The position numbers and the translations under genes are program-made. This document shows positions 7,591 to 16,122 of a DNA stretch of 64,000 nt, one piece after another. Numbering within the stretch: position 1 is the first letter of the stretch; each line of letters begins with the position of its first letter. This DNA is from Sinorhizobium americanum. Its GTDB lineage: Bacteria; Pseudomonadota; Alphaproteobacteria; Rhizobiales; Rhizobiaceae. The stretch lies in contig NZ_LNQC01000077.1 of the NCBI RefSeq assembly GCF_001651855.1, positions 91,255-155,254 on the forward strand. Direction: 5' to 3'. The notes beneath the pieces were generated by a model. The model was given only the letters and a program-made list of their open reading frames with translations. It did not search any database and was not told the DNA's origin.

Positions 7591-8226
7591 CTACATGACC
7601 TCGTCTGGATCACGGCCCGGGCCAGCCTTGCCGGCCGGTAGCGTCCAGCCATAGCGAAGCGCCCCGCCGCGGACCGCAAAGGCGGCAGCAACGCCAAGCG
7701 CCGAACTTGCGGCGAGCGGCAGGCCGAGGAGTGTCGCCACCACGAAGGCGCCGGCGCCGACAAGCGCCGCGGTGACATAGATTTCCGGCCTTAGCAGCAC
7801 CGACGGCTCACCGGCCAGGAGATCACGCAGGATGCCGCCGAAGGTCGCCGTCAGCATGCCGGTGACGATCGCAACCGTCGGCGAGCCGGTGGCAGCCAGC
7901 CCCTTCGCCGCGCCCATCACGCAATAGGCGGAAAGCCCGACCGCATCGAGCCAGACGAGTAGCCGGTAGCGCGACTCGAAACGGTGCGAGGTCAGGAACA
8001 CCAGGAACCCGACCGCGACGCAAACGAGCACGTAGGCGGGATTCGTCGCCCAGAAGACCGGCGTCGCGCCGAGGATCACATCGCGCATCGTGCCGCCACC
8101 GATGCCGGTGACGGAGGCCAGGAACAGGTAACCGACGATGTCGAGTTGCTTGCGCGAGGCAGAAAGCGCCCCGGTCGCGGCGAACACGGCGATGCCGGCA
8201 TAGTCGAGAATTTCGAGGATCGGCAT
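7591..8226 (-). CDS. TRIC-type cation channel family protein (UPF0126/YicG)
   Basis: A 211-residue inner membrane protein with two homologous three-helix repeats. Each repeat carries the glycine-rich signature GIGGGTMRD (about residues 42-50) and ATFGGILRDLLAG (about 126-138). These are the hallmarks of the UPF0126 family, prokaryotic relatives of trimeric intracellular cation channels that conduct K+. Physiological role here is unknown. Convergent with irr. Confidence 0.85.
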   Translation of the reverse strand: MPILEILDYAGIAVFAATGALSASRKQLDIVGYLFLASVTGIGGGTMRDVILGATPVFWATNPAYVLVCVAVGFLVFLTSHRFESRYRLLVWLDAVGLSAYCVMGAAKGLAATGSPTVAIVTGMLTATFGGILRDLLAGEPSVLLRPEIYVTAALVGAGAFVVATLLGLPLAASSALGVAAAFAVRGGALRYGWTLPAGKAGPGRDPDEVM

Positions 8227-8341
8227 GGATGCTCCGCTTGGACGACGGCCGAATTGGCAATTTCAAGATCATTAGCGCAGCGTCGCCGACAAGTCAGGAG
8301 GCACGCGCGCTCTCGCTGCCGTATTGCCGTTCACGCGTGTA

Positions 8342-9130
8342 TCACTGTGGCAGCAGCGTCTGCGTCCGGCCGAGCAGATAATAGGCGAGAAGCCCCGTCC
8401 ATTCCTTGGCGGCGGTGGTTGCCAGCTGCGCATTGAGCGAGGGCTGGGTGAAATCAAAGCCGAGCCGCACCTTGCCGCTCGTCCGGTAGTCCGCCGCCCA
8501 GGGAACGACCTCGATGCCGTTGGCGCGGAAGAGGCCGATCGAGCGAGGCATATGATAGGCCGAAGTGACCAAAGCACAGCGTTGGAGGCCGTTCGTCGCG
8601 AGCAGATCCTTCGTATAGCGGGCGTTCTCGAAAGTGGTGCGCGAGTCTTCCTCGCGGATCACCCGATCGGCCGCGATCCCAAAGGCGTCGAAAAAGCCTC
8701 GCGAGGCCCGCGCATCGCCTTCATAGGCGCCGCTGATCGAGCCGTCGCCACCCGAAACGAGGATGCGTGCCGCCGGATTGGCTTTGGCGAGCCGCACCGC
8801 CTCGATGAAGCGATCGGCCGCCTGATTGAACTCGATGCCGCCGCGGCTTGCGATCACCACATTCTCGAAGGCGCCGCCGAGCACGATGATGCAGGAGATC
8901 TCCGTCGGCGGCGCCGGTCGGGGAAACCGGTCCTCGAGAGTCTGCAGGAAATAGGGCCCGGCGGTGGTGAACAGACTGAGGAACAGCACCACGAGACCGA
9001 GCCAAGCGAAGACGCCGCCGCTGCGGCGGAAGCGGGCGAGCATGAGCAGCACGCCGAAGAGGATGCTGAAGAAGGCAACGGAGAGTGGCTGGGCAATGAG
9101 CCAGAAGATTTTCGAGGCGAGGAACATCAT
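8342..9130 (-). CDS. YdcF family protein (DUF218)
   Basis: A 262-residue protein with two N-terminal membrane helices (about residues 5-25 and 35-57) followed by a DUF218 domain: CIIVLGGAFEN, ARILVSGGDGS, RVIREEDSRTTFENA and CALVTSAYHMPRS. Relatives include SanA, YdcF and ElyC, linked to envelope integrity and peptidoglycan or enterobacterial common antigen assembly. The domain faces the periplasm by the usual topology. The substrate is not known. No partner gene is adjacent. Confidence 0.82.
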   Translation of the reverse strand: MMFLASKIFWLIAQPLSVAFFSILFGVLLMLARFRRSGGVFAWLGLVVLFLSLFTTAGPYFLQTLEDRFPRPAPPTEISCIIVLGGAFENVVIASRGGIEFNQAADRFIEAVRLAKANPAARILVSGGDGSISGAYEGDARASRGFFDAFGIAADRVIREEDSRTTFENARYTKDLLATNGLQRCALVTSAYHMPRSIGLFRANGIEVVPWAADYRTSGKVRLGFDFTQPSLNAQLATTAAKEWTGLLAYYLLGRTQTLLPQ

Positions 9131-9291
9131 GATCGTTCTTGTTCCGGTCGGTTAAGATTTCGCAAAGCCCTTAGTCGGCTTCACCGTCCAGACATGCCAC
9201 TCTCGACTAAGTCTCTCATCAATTTGTCCGTTTTGACTCCGGATGCAAAGCGGATTTCACTCAACCTTGGGGTAGCGTTGAGGGGCGTGTC

Positions 9292-10413
9292 GTGTTCAAA
9301 CGCTTGGCTTTAGTACTTGGCTTCCTATGGATGATGCCGCTCAATGCCGGCGCTGCGCAGCTTCAAATGGAGAAGCTCTCGGAGAACATTCATCTGATCC
9401 TCGTTGACGGCGAATTTATTGAAGGCGACGACACCCGTTTCAAGAATATGGCGATCACGGCCGAACGAGCCGTGGTTGCGTTCAACAGCCCCGGTGGCCT
9501 GGTACAAGTCGGTATCGAGATCGGCCGAACGATTGCGATCAAAGGCTTCTATACGGCCGTTGCGGATCAACATGTATGTGCGTCGTCGTGTGGGTTGGCT
9601 TGGCTGGCTGGCCACAAACGGCTGCTTTCTCCAACATCCAAGATCGGATTTCATGCAGCCTTCAACAACGAGAACGGTCGGCAAGATGTCAGCAGTGCGG
9701 GCAATGCGCTGGTCGGCTCATACCTCCAGCAACTCAACCTTAATCCCAATATTATCGTCTATGTCACCGCAACCCGCCCCTCCTCCATGCAGTGGCTGAC
9801 GGCGGATGATGCGGAACGGATCGGTCTGGATGTGGAGGTCTTGCGTCTAGGTGACGCCGCCGCAGGTGCACCAGTGCCCTTTGGCGGAGCCGCGGAAGAA
9901 CAAGCCAATCTCTCCGTGCCGGAATCCACTGTCCCGCAGCGAAGCTGGCTATATTTCGACTACACCGATCTTCCGGGCTACGACCTGCCCGGCATGCCGC
10001 TGAAGCTCGAGACCGCAGCGCAGTGCCAGTCGGCCTGCCAAGCCACCGACCGCTGCTCTGCCTTCACTTTCAATCAAATTCACCGCGCCTGCTTCCTGAA
10101 GGGAATGGCCGCCGAAGCGCTGCAGTTTTCGGGCGCCGTTTCCGGGTACTATGGTCAGGCGAGCGAGATCAGCAGGGTCGGCCACGATTTTGGCGCTTCA
10201 GTCGCATTTCGGACGAGCAGAAACGTCGAAATCGTGGGCAAACCGTTCGCGAGGATCAAGAACTTCAGTCTGGCCGCCTGTCAGGATCAGTGCGTCCTCA
10301 CTCCATCTTGCCAAGGCTTTACGTTTTATCGAAACGGAATGTGCCTGATGTTCGAGGCGCGCAACCCCACGAAGGCAAATCTTACGTCAGTAGCCGGGGT
10401 TCGCGCGGACTGA
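9292..10413 (+). CDS. Periplasmic ClpP/crotonase-fold protein with two PAN/Apple domains
   Basis: A 373-residue exported protein with an unusual architecture. Residues 1-22 are a signal peptide (LALVLGFLWMMPLNAGA). Residues 25-180 resemble the COG3904-type ClpP-fold periplasmic family: FNSPGGLVQVGIEIGRTI, then CASSCGLAWLAG with the probable nucleophile Ser flanked by two Cys, and KIGFHAAF. Residues about 215-292 and 300-373 are two PAN/Apple-like modules, each with the pattern C-x3-C-x6-C-x-A/G-FTF-x5-6-C (CQSACQATDRCSAFTF; CQDQCVLTPSCQGFTF). A GTG start at 9292 follows GAGGGG. Base composition is less GC-biased at third positions than its neighbours. It ends 18 bases from the 3' end of tRNA-Ala. 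Function (protease, or inactive binding fold) is unproven. Confidence 0.75.
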   Translation: MFKRLALVLGFLWMMPLNAGAAQLQMEKLSENIHLILVDGEFIEGDDTRFKNMAITAERAVVAFNSPGGLVQVGIEIGRTIAIKGFYTAVADQHVCASSCGLAWLAGHKRLLSPTSKIGFHAAFNNENGRQDVSSAGNALVGSYLQQLNLNPNIIVYVTATRPSSMQWLTADDAERIGLDVEVLRLGDAAAGAPVPFGGAAEEQANLSVPESTVPQRSWLYFDYTDLPGYDLPGMPLKLETAAQCQSACQATDRCSAFTFNQIHRACFLKGMAAEALQFSGAVSGYYGQASEISRVGHDFGASVAFRTSRNVEIVGKPFARIKNFSLAACQDQCVLTPSCQGFTFYRNGMCLMFEARNPTKANLTSVAGVRAD

Positions 10414-10431
10414 GGACTGCTTGGGAAATTT

Positions 10432-10507
<76 letters not shown>

Positions 10508-10638
10508 ATCAAGGGTCCGGCAGTGCCGGTTCCGGGAAGTTCGTCGGTCGTCGTGTCCGGCGAGTGGCGGCTTATTACTTCTGCTTTTGGCAGATGGCAA
10601 GCCGAAAATTGATGACCGGGGAAAATTTGTTTTCTCTT

Positions 10639-10677
10639 CCGGCCGGCCGGCCGGCCGCTGCATGGTCGCGCGGCCGG
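10639..10677. repeat. CCGG tetranucleotide run and hairpin
   Basis: Four and a half tandem CCGG units (10639-10657), followed by an 11-base loop and GCGGCCGG (10670-10677), which can fold back on the run. It lies between the FYDLN gene and tRNA-Ala. It lacks a T tract on the minus strand, so a terminator role is doubtful. Confidence 0.5.
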
Positions 10678-10705
10678 AGCGGCTTTTATCCGTCTTTTGA
10701 ACGCT

Positions 10706-11095
10706 TTAGACGTCCTCGTCCTCGTCGGAGACGCCGATGAGGTCGCTCATGTCGTCGTCATCGTCATCGTCCTCGGCCTCGAGGAAGGTGTCGTCGTCAT
10801 CGCCGTCGATCTCGACGTCGTCATCGCCGAGATCCGGCAGGTCGTCGCCGCCCGATGCCTCGTCGTCGGCATCCTCGAGCGAAACGAGTTCGACTTCGGT
10901 GTTCTCTGCATCGACTTCCGTGACGTCTTCCTCTTCTTCCTTCTCGAGCACCTTGGCGACGGAGGTTTCCTCGAAGAAGGACAGCGGATAGGACTTGCCG
11001 GTATAGGGGGAGACGATCGGGTCACGGTTCAGATCGTAGAATTTGCGCCCCGTTTCCGGGTCGATGCGCTTTGTTCCAAGTTCCGGTTTTGCCAC
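10706..11095 (-). CDS. TIGR02300 family protein (FYDLN acid domain)
   Basis: A 129-residue alphaproteobacterial protein of unknown function. The N-terminus carries the family signature RKFYDLNRDPIVSPYTG; the remainder is strongly acidic, with long Asp/Glu runs (about residues 50-129) predicted to be disordered. The GTG at 11095 (AKPELGTKR N-terminus) is preferred because AGAGG lies eight bases upstream; a TTG at 11101 would add two residues. It is upstream of tRNA-Ala in the same orientation. Confidence 0.85.
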   Translation of the reverse strand: MAKPELGTKRIDPETGRKFYDLNRDPIVSPYTGKSYPLSFFEETSVAKVLEKEEEEDVTEVDAENTEVELVSLEDADDEASGGDDLPDLGDDDVEIDGDDDDTFLEAEDDDDDDDMSDLIGVSDEDEDV

Positions 11096-11379
11096 AGTCA
11101 AAGCCTCTTGAATGGCCGGCGAGCCGGCTCTTGCCGGTAAAGCCGGCGGTTAGAAAGGTATCAAGCTGATGATGATTAGCCGGTCCCCATAATCGTCTTG
11201 GTGTCGTCTGTCAAAGGCAAACTTCCGGGGCCTGCTGCACCGCATTTTCTTCTTGGGGGAGGATGACCCCTATTGCTCTTTATGTTACGGAGCGCGCAAC
11301 ACCGGCGGTTCCTCGTTCAACCCCAAGCAGCGCTTGATCCCTGGGCCGCCGACGAGCCGGATTGTCAGAGGTAAATATC

Positions 11380-12726
11380 ATGTCCCATGGCCTGAGCCCG
11401 CGGCCCGCCACCGCCAAGAAGTCTGCCGATCTCAAGGGCACGGTCCGCATACCCGGCGACAAGTCGATCTCGCACCGCTCCTTCATGTTCGGCGGCCTGG
11501 CCTCGGGCGAGACGCGCATCACCGGCCTGCTCGAGGGCGAGGACGTCATCAACACCGGCAAGGCGATGCAGGCGATGGGTGCCAATATCCGCAAGGAGGG
11601 CGACACCTGGATCATCAACGGCGTCGGCAATGGCGCGCTGCTCGCGCCGGAGGCGCCGCTCGATTTCGGCAATGCCGGCACCGGCTGCCGGCTGACCATG
11701 GGCTTGGTCGGCGTCTATGATTTCGATTCCACCTTCATCGGCGACGCTTCGCTGACCAAGCGGCCGATGGGCCGCGTGCTCGACCCGCTGCGTCAGATGG
11801 GCGTGCAGGTGAAGTCGGCCGAGGGCGACCGGCTGCCGGTGACGCTGCGCGGGCCGCAGACGCCGAACCCGATCACCTACCGCGTGCCGATGGCCTCTGC
11901 CCAGGTGAAATCCGCCGTGCTGCTTGCCGGCCTCAACACGCCCGGCATCACCACCGTCATCGAACCGGTAATGACCCGCGACCATACGGAAAAGATGCTG
12001 CAGGGCTTCGGCGCCAACCTGACGGTCGAGACCGATACGCAAGGCGTGCGCACCATCCGCCTCGAAGGCCGCGGCAAGCTCACCGGCCAGGTGATCGACG
12101 TGCCCGGCGACCCGTCCTCCACCGCCTTCCCGCTGGTGGCGGCGCTTCTCGTCCCGGGCTCGGACGTCACGATCCTCAACGTGCTGATGAACCCGACCCG
12201 CACCGGCCTGATCCTGACGCTCCAGGAAATGGGCGCCAATATCGAGGTCATGAACCAGCGCCTCGCCGGCGGCGAGGACGTCGCCGATCTGCGCGTCCGC
12301 TATTCGGAACTTAAGGGCGTCACCGTTCCGGAAGAGCGCGCCCCGTCGATGATCGACGAATATCCGGTGCTCGCGGTCGCCGCCGCCTTTGCCGAGGGTG
12401 CGACGGTGATGAACGGGCTCGACGAGCTGCGCGTCAAAGAATCCGACCGCCTTTCGGCCGTCGCCGATGGCCTGAAGCTCAACGGCGTCGACTGCGACGA
12501 GGGCGAAGCCTCGCTGGTCGTGCGCGGCAGGCCGGACGGCAAGGGCCTCGGCAATGCAGCGGGCGAGAAGGTGAAGACCCATCTCGACCACCGCATCGCC
12601 ATGAGCTTCCTTGTCATGGGATTGGCCTCCGAGCATCCGGTGACCATCGACGACGGGACGATGATTGCCACCAGCTTCCCGGAATTCATGGATCTGATGA
12701 CGGGGTTGGGTGCGAAGATCGAGTGA
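11380..12726 (+). CDS. aroA: 3-phosphoshikimate 1-carboxyvinyltransferase, class II (CP4-like)
   Basis: A 448-residue EPSP synthase that joins phosphoenolpyruvate to shikimate-3-phosphate, the sixth step of the shikimate pathway. It is collinear and highly similar to the Agrobacterium CP4 class II enzyme through GTVRIPGDKSISHRSFMFGG, RPMGRVLDPLRQMG, DEYPVLAVAAAFAEGA and LRVKESDRLSAVADGL. The residue corresponding to CP4 Ala100 is Gly100 here (DFGNAGTGC). The start ATG 11380 has AGAGG about seven bases upstream; a TTG at 11362 would add six residues. A stem-loop follows at 12855-12884. cmk and rpsA lie downstream, as in many bacteria, but separated by an opposing small gene. Confidence 0.95.
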   Translation: MSHGLSPRPATAKKSADLKGTVRIPGDKSISHRSFMFGGLASGETRITGLLEGEDVINTGKAMQAMGANIRKEGDTWIINGVGNGALLAPEAPLDFGNAGTGCRLTMGLVGVYDFDSTFIGDASLTKRPMGRVLDPLRQMGVQVKSAEGDRLPVTLRGPQTPNPITYRVPMASAQVKSAVLLAGLNTPGITTVIEPVMTRDHTEKMLQGFGANLTVETDTQGVRTIRLEGRGKLTGQVIDVPGDPSSTAFPLVAALLVPGSDVTILNVLMNPTRTGLILTLQEMGANIEVMNQRLAGGEDVADLRVRYSELKGVTVPEERAPSMIDEYPVLAVAAAFAEGATVMNGLDELRVKESDRLSAVADGLKLNGVDCDEGEASLVVRGRPDGKGLGNAAGEKVKTHLDHRIAMSFLVMGLASEHPVTIDDGTMIATSFPEFMDLMTGLGAKIE

Positions 12727-12854
12727 TCGATATAACAGGACATCGGTCGGGCTCGCGTGGAGCCAAATCTCTGCAAAGCGAAATCGGCAGCGACCGGACG
12801 GCTGACGTGGTGTCCTGAGCACCGTGTAGCCGACCTTCCCCGCAGCCTCGCTTT

Positions 12855-12884
12855 ATGAGCCGTCGCCCGAAAGCGACGGCTCAT
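12855..12884. terminator. Bidirectional stem-loop between aroA and small membrane gene
   Basis: A perfect 12-bp stem: ATGAGCCGTCGC (12855-12866), loop CCGAAA, GCGACGGCTCAT (12873-12884). It lies between convergent genes. T tracts are weak on both strands, so it is terminator-like rather than textbook. Confidence 0.6.
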
Positions 12885-12887
12885 ACG

Positions 12888-13175
12888 TTACTGCGTGCCA
12901 CCCGATGGGGCTTGCTGAGTACCCTGTCCTCCTGTGGGAGCGGGTTGCGTGGTTTGCCCGCCTTCAGGCGCCTGTTGCGTTCCCTGCCCGCCAGCCGGTG
13001 TTTCGATGGTCGGGGCGTTGACATTGACATCCGTGTCACCTCCGCCGCCAGCTCCATCGAACAGGTCGCCGCCAAAGAGGAACAAGGCACCGACGACAAG
13101 CAGAACCAACACTATAGCCACGGCCCAGCCGCCGCCACTACCAGTATTCACAACTGTTGGACCTCTATCAGCCAT
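12888..13175 (-). CDS. Small single-pass membrane protein with Gln/Gly/Pro repeats
   Basis: A 95-residue protein. Residues 17-36 form one hydrophobic helix (WAVAIVLVLLVVGALFLFGG). The tail is low complexity, with repeats of the type GGQGTQQAPEGGQTTQPAPT. Family assignment is not possible. The start is well supported by AAGGAG eight bases before ATG 13175. The gene is convergent to aroA. An extracytoplasmic tail is inferred from the hydrophobic segment. Confidence 0.75.
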   Translation of the reverse strand: MADRGPTVVNTGSGGGWAVAIVLVLLVVGALFLFGGDLFDGAGGGGDTDVNVNAPTIETPAGGQGTQQAPEGGQTTQPAPTGGQGTQQAPSGGTQ

Positions 13176-13525
13176 TTAACTTCTCCTTATTCTTCACGCT
13201 GTGGCAAAACTCACGGGAGTGATTTAGGTTCCACCAAGAAGAAGGGCGATAAAGCGGGGCGAAATGAGCCTGTGGACGGATTTGAAGTCACGTTTAAATA
13301 GTTTGACGCGAAATAATCGTGGTTTTCATCAGTCGGACGAAAGAATTCCCCTATTGTTTGCCCGGCATGCAGGTTGGATGTCGCTCTGAATAGTGCCACC
13401 GCTGACCAGCGCCCTACCCGGCCCCATACGCAACAAGGCCGGCGAACCGAAATTTATCGAATGATCGTGGATTCTCCGACGATTTTGATCTAACAGGCCC
13501 CGCAGAAACGACCGCAGGACCAAAT
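13176..13525. other. Divergent intergenic region before cmk
   Basis: 350 bases, somewhat AT-richer than surrounding genes, separating the small membrane gene (leftward) and cmk (rightward). No gene, repeat or recognised operator seen. It presumably holds both promoters. Confidence 0.4.
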
Positions 13526-14161
13526 ATGATCACCATCGCCATCGACGGACCCGCTGCCTCCGGCAAGGGCACGCTTTCGCGCCGCATCGCCGAGGAATAC
13601 GGCTTCCACCATCTCGACACGGGGCTCACCTATCGTGCCACGGCCAAGGCGCTCCTCGATGCTGGGCTGTCGCTCGATGACGAGGCGGTTGCCGAGACGA
13701 TGGCGCGCGAGGTCGAGCTTGGCGGGCTCGATCGTTCCGTGCTATCGGCGCATGCGATCGGCGAGGCGGCATCGAAAATCGCCGTCATGCCGGCGGTGCG
13801 CCGGGCGCTGGTCGAGGCGCAGCGGGGCTTTTCGCGGAAAGAGCCAGGCACGGTGCTCGACGGGCGCGACATCGGCACCGTTGTCTGCCCGGATGCGGCG
13901 GTAAAGCTCTATGTCACCGCCTCGCCGGAAGTGCGGGCCAAGCGGCGCTATGACGAGATCATTGCCGGCGGCGGCACGGCCGATTACGGGGCGATCTTCG
14001 AGGACGTCAAGAAGCGCGACGAGCGCGACATGGGCCGGGCCGACAGCCCGCTGAAGCCCGCCGAGGATGCGCACTTGCTCGACACGTCCGAAATGGGTAT
14101 AGAGGCCGCATTCCAGGCGGCGAAGACGCTGATCGACGCTGCCCTGAAAGAGAAGATTTGA
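13526..14161 (+). CDS. cmk: Cytidylate kinase
   Basis: A 211-residue CMP/dCMP kinase that transfers phosphate from ATP in pyrimidine nucleotide salvage. The P-loop is GPAASGKGT at residues 8-16; the substrate-binding DTGLTYRA and DGRDIGTVVCPDA segments are present, as is the lid RDERDMGRADSPLKPA. The start ATG 13526 has AGGA seven bases upstream. The cmk-rpsA arrangement is conserved in proteobacteria. A leader with alternative hairpins separates it from rpsA. Confidence 0.95.
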   Translation: MITIAIDGPAASGKGTLSRRIAEEYGFHHLDTGLTYRATAKALLDAGLSLDDEAVAETMAREVELGGLDRSVLSAHAIGEAASKIAVMPAVRRALVEAQRGFSRKEPGTVLDGRDIGTVVCPDAAVKLYVTASPEVRAKRRYDEIIAGGGTADYGAIFEDVKKRDERDMGRADSPLKPAEDAHLLDTSEMGIEAAFQAAKTLIDAALKEKI

Positions 14162-14235
14162 AGAAAGCCCTGTTTCCGGTCCCGGCCGGAACCGTCTTTC
14201 TCGAAAAGCCTGAAATTCCGTCCATGCGCCGGATT

Positions 14236-14272
14236 GCCCTTTAAGAAGGGCGGACTGGGTTCAGGCCCTTTT
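14236..14272 (+). promoter_or_regulatory. Candidate attenuator with mutually exclusive hairpins in the rpsA leader
   Basis: AAGGGC (14246-14251) can pair with an upstream GCCCTT (14236-14241, loop TAAG) or with a downstream GCCCTT (14265-14270), the latter followed by TT. Either a terminator for cmk readthrough or a regulatory switch for rpsA is possible. Confidence 0.35.
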
Positions 14273-14328
14273 AACGCTAGCCCCCCGGCGCACATGCGTC
14301 TCCGGCAGGAGATGCAGCAGGAGATTAC

Positions 14329-16035
14329 ATGTCTGCAACCACCCCCACCCGTGATGATTTCGCCGCACTTCTCGAAGAGTCCTTCGCCAAGACGGACCTC
14401 GCCGAAGGCTATGTCGCCAAGGGCGTCATCACGGCCATCGAAAAGGACGTCGCCATCGTCGACGTCGGTCTGAAGGTCGAAGGCCGCGTTCCGTTGAAGG
14501 AATTCGGCGCCAAGGCTAAGGACGGCTCGCTCAAGGTCGGCGACGAAGTCGAAGTCTATGTCGAGCGTATCGAAAACGCGCTCGGCGAAGCCGTTCTGTC
14601 GCGCGAGAAGGCTCGGCGCGAAGAGAGCTGGATGCGCCTGGAAGTGAAGTTCGAAGCCGGCGAACGCGTCGAAGGCATCATCTTCAACCAGGTCAAGGGC
14701 GGCTTCACCGTCGATCTCGACGGCGCCGTAGCCTTCCTGCCGCGTTCGCAGGTCGACATCCGTCCGATCCGCGACGTCACGCCGCTGATGCACAACCCGC
14801 AGCCCTTCGAAATCCTCAAGATGGACAAGCGCCGCGGCAACATCGTCGTTTCGCGCCGCACGGTTCTCGAAGAGTCGCGCGCCGAGCAGCGTTCTGAAAT
14901 CGTTCAGAACCTCGAGGAAGGCCAGGTTGTCGAAGGCGTCGTCAAGAACATCACCGATTACGGTGCGTTCGTCGACCTCGGCGGCATCGACGGCCTGCTG
15001 CACGTCACCGACATGGCATGGCGCCGCGTCAACCATCCGTCGGAGATCCTGAGCATCGGCCAGCAGGTCAAGGTTCAGATCATCCGCATCAACCAGGAAA
15101 CCCACCGCATCTCGCTCGGCATGAAGCAGCTCGAGTCCGATCCGTGGGATGGTATCGGTGCGAAGTACCCGGTCGGCAAGAAGATCACCGGTACGGTCAC
15201 GAACATCACCGACTACGGTGCGTTCGTCGAACTGGAGCCGGGCATCGAAGGCCTGATCCACATCTCCGAAATGTCCTGGACCAAGAAGAACGTTCACCCC
15301 GGCAAGATCCTGTCCACCAGCCAGGAAGTCGACGTGGTCGTTCTCGAAGTCGACCCGACCAAGCGTCGTATCTCGCTCGGCCTCAAGCAGACGCTCGAGA
15401 ATCCGTGGCAGGCATTCGCGCATAGCCATCCGGCCGGCACCGAAGTCGAAGGCGAAGTCAAGAACAAGACCGAATTCGGCCTGTTCATCGGCCTCGACGG
15501 CGATGTCGACGGCATGGTCCACCTTTCCGACCTCGACTGGAACCGTCCGGGCGAGCAGGTCATCGAGGAATTCAACAAGGGCGATGTCGTCCGTGCTGTC
15601 GTTCTCGATGTGGACGTCGATAAGGAGCGTATCTCACTCGGCATCAAGCAGCTCGGCAAGGATGCGGTCGGTGAAGCTGCCGCTTCCGGCGAACTGCGCA
15701 AGAACGCCGTCGTTTCGGCCGAAGTCATCGGCGTCAACGATGGCGGCATCGAAGTGAAGCTCGTCAACCACGAGGACATCACCTCGTTCATCCGCCGCGC
15801 CGATCTGTCGCGTGACCGCGACGAACAGCGTCCGGAGCGCTTCTCGGTAGGTCAGGTTGTTGACGCCCGCGTCACCAACTTCTCCAAGAAGGACCGCAAG
15901 ATCCAGCTGTCGATCAAGGCTCTGGAAATCGCGGAAGAGAAGGAGGCCGTCGCCCAGTTCGGTTCGTCCGACTCGGGTGCTTCGCTCGGCGACATTCTGG
16001 GTGCAGCGCTGAAGAACCGCCAGGGCAACGAGTAA
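14329..16035 (+). CDS. rpsA: 30S ribosomal protein S1
   Basis: A 568-residue S1 protein that recruits mRNA to the 30S subunit. Six S1/OB-fold repeats are visible; the most conserved copies carry VVKNITDYGAFVDLGGIDGLLH, TVTNITDYGAFVELEPGIEGLI and EVKNKTEFGLFIGLDGDVDGMV motifs. Length fits the alphaproteobacterial form. Start ATG 14329 has CAGGAG seven bases upstream. Codon choice (GTC, AAG, CGC/CGT) is typical of high expression. A strong terminator follows. Confidence 0.97.
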   Translation: MSATTPTRDDFAALLEESFAKTDLAEGYVAKGVITAIEKDVAIVDVGLKVEGRVPLKEFGAKAKDGSLKVGDEVEVYVERIENALGEAVLSREKARREESWMRLEVKFEAGERVEGIIFNQVKGGFTVDLDGAVAFLPRSQVDIRPIRDVTPLMHNPQPFEILKMDKRRGNIVVSRRTVLEESRAEQRSEIVQNLEEGQVVEGVVKNITDYGAFVDLGGIDGLLHVTDMAWRRVNHPSEILSIGQQVKVQIIRINQETHRISLGMKQLESDPWDGIGAKYPVGKKITGTVTNITDYGAFVELEPGIEGLIHISEMSWTKKNVHPGKILSTSQEVDVVVLEVDPTKRRISLGLKQTLENPWQAFAHSHPAGTEVEGEVKNKTEFGLFIGLDGDVDGMVHLSDLDWNRPGEQVIEEFNKGDVVRAVVLDVDVDKERISLGIKQLGKDAVGEAAASGELRKNAVVSAEVIGVNDGGIEVKLVNHEDITSFIRRADLSRDRDEQRPERFSVGQVVDARVTNFSKKDRKIQLSIKALEIAEEKEAVAQFGSSDSGASLGDILGAALKNRQGNE

Positions 16036-16059
16036 TCGTTGTCAGGTTGAAATGAAGAG

Positions 16060-16092
16060 GCCCGCGGAGAGCGATCTCCGCGGGCTTTTTTT
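16060..16092 (+). terminator. Rho-independent terminator after rpsA
   Basis: An 11-bp stem GCCCGCGGAGA/TCTCCGCGGGC with loop GCGA, then seven T residues (16086-16092), 24 bases after the rpsA stop. Confidence 0.95.
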
Positions 16093-16122
16093 ACGAGCTG
16101 CAGTGCCGTTGGATTTAGTGCC

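Noticed and set aside
9131..9291. Possible att duplication of the tRNA-Ala 3' end left of the ClpP/PAN gene
   Set aside because: I compared this gap with the tRNA 3' sequence and found no convincing match; a 7-bp inverted repeat (TTAGTCG/CGACTAA) is too short to matter.
13984..15522. 512-residue open frame antisense to cmk and rpsA
   Set aside because: Spans two real genes and the leader between them; repeated composition reflects the S1 repeats.
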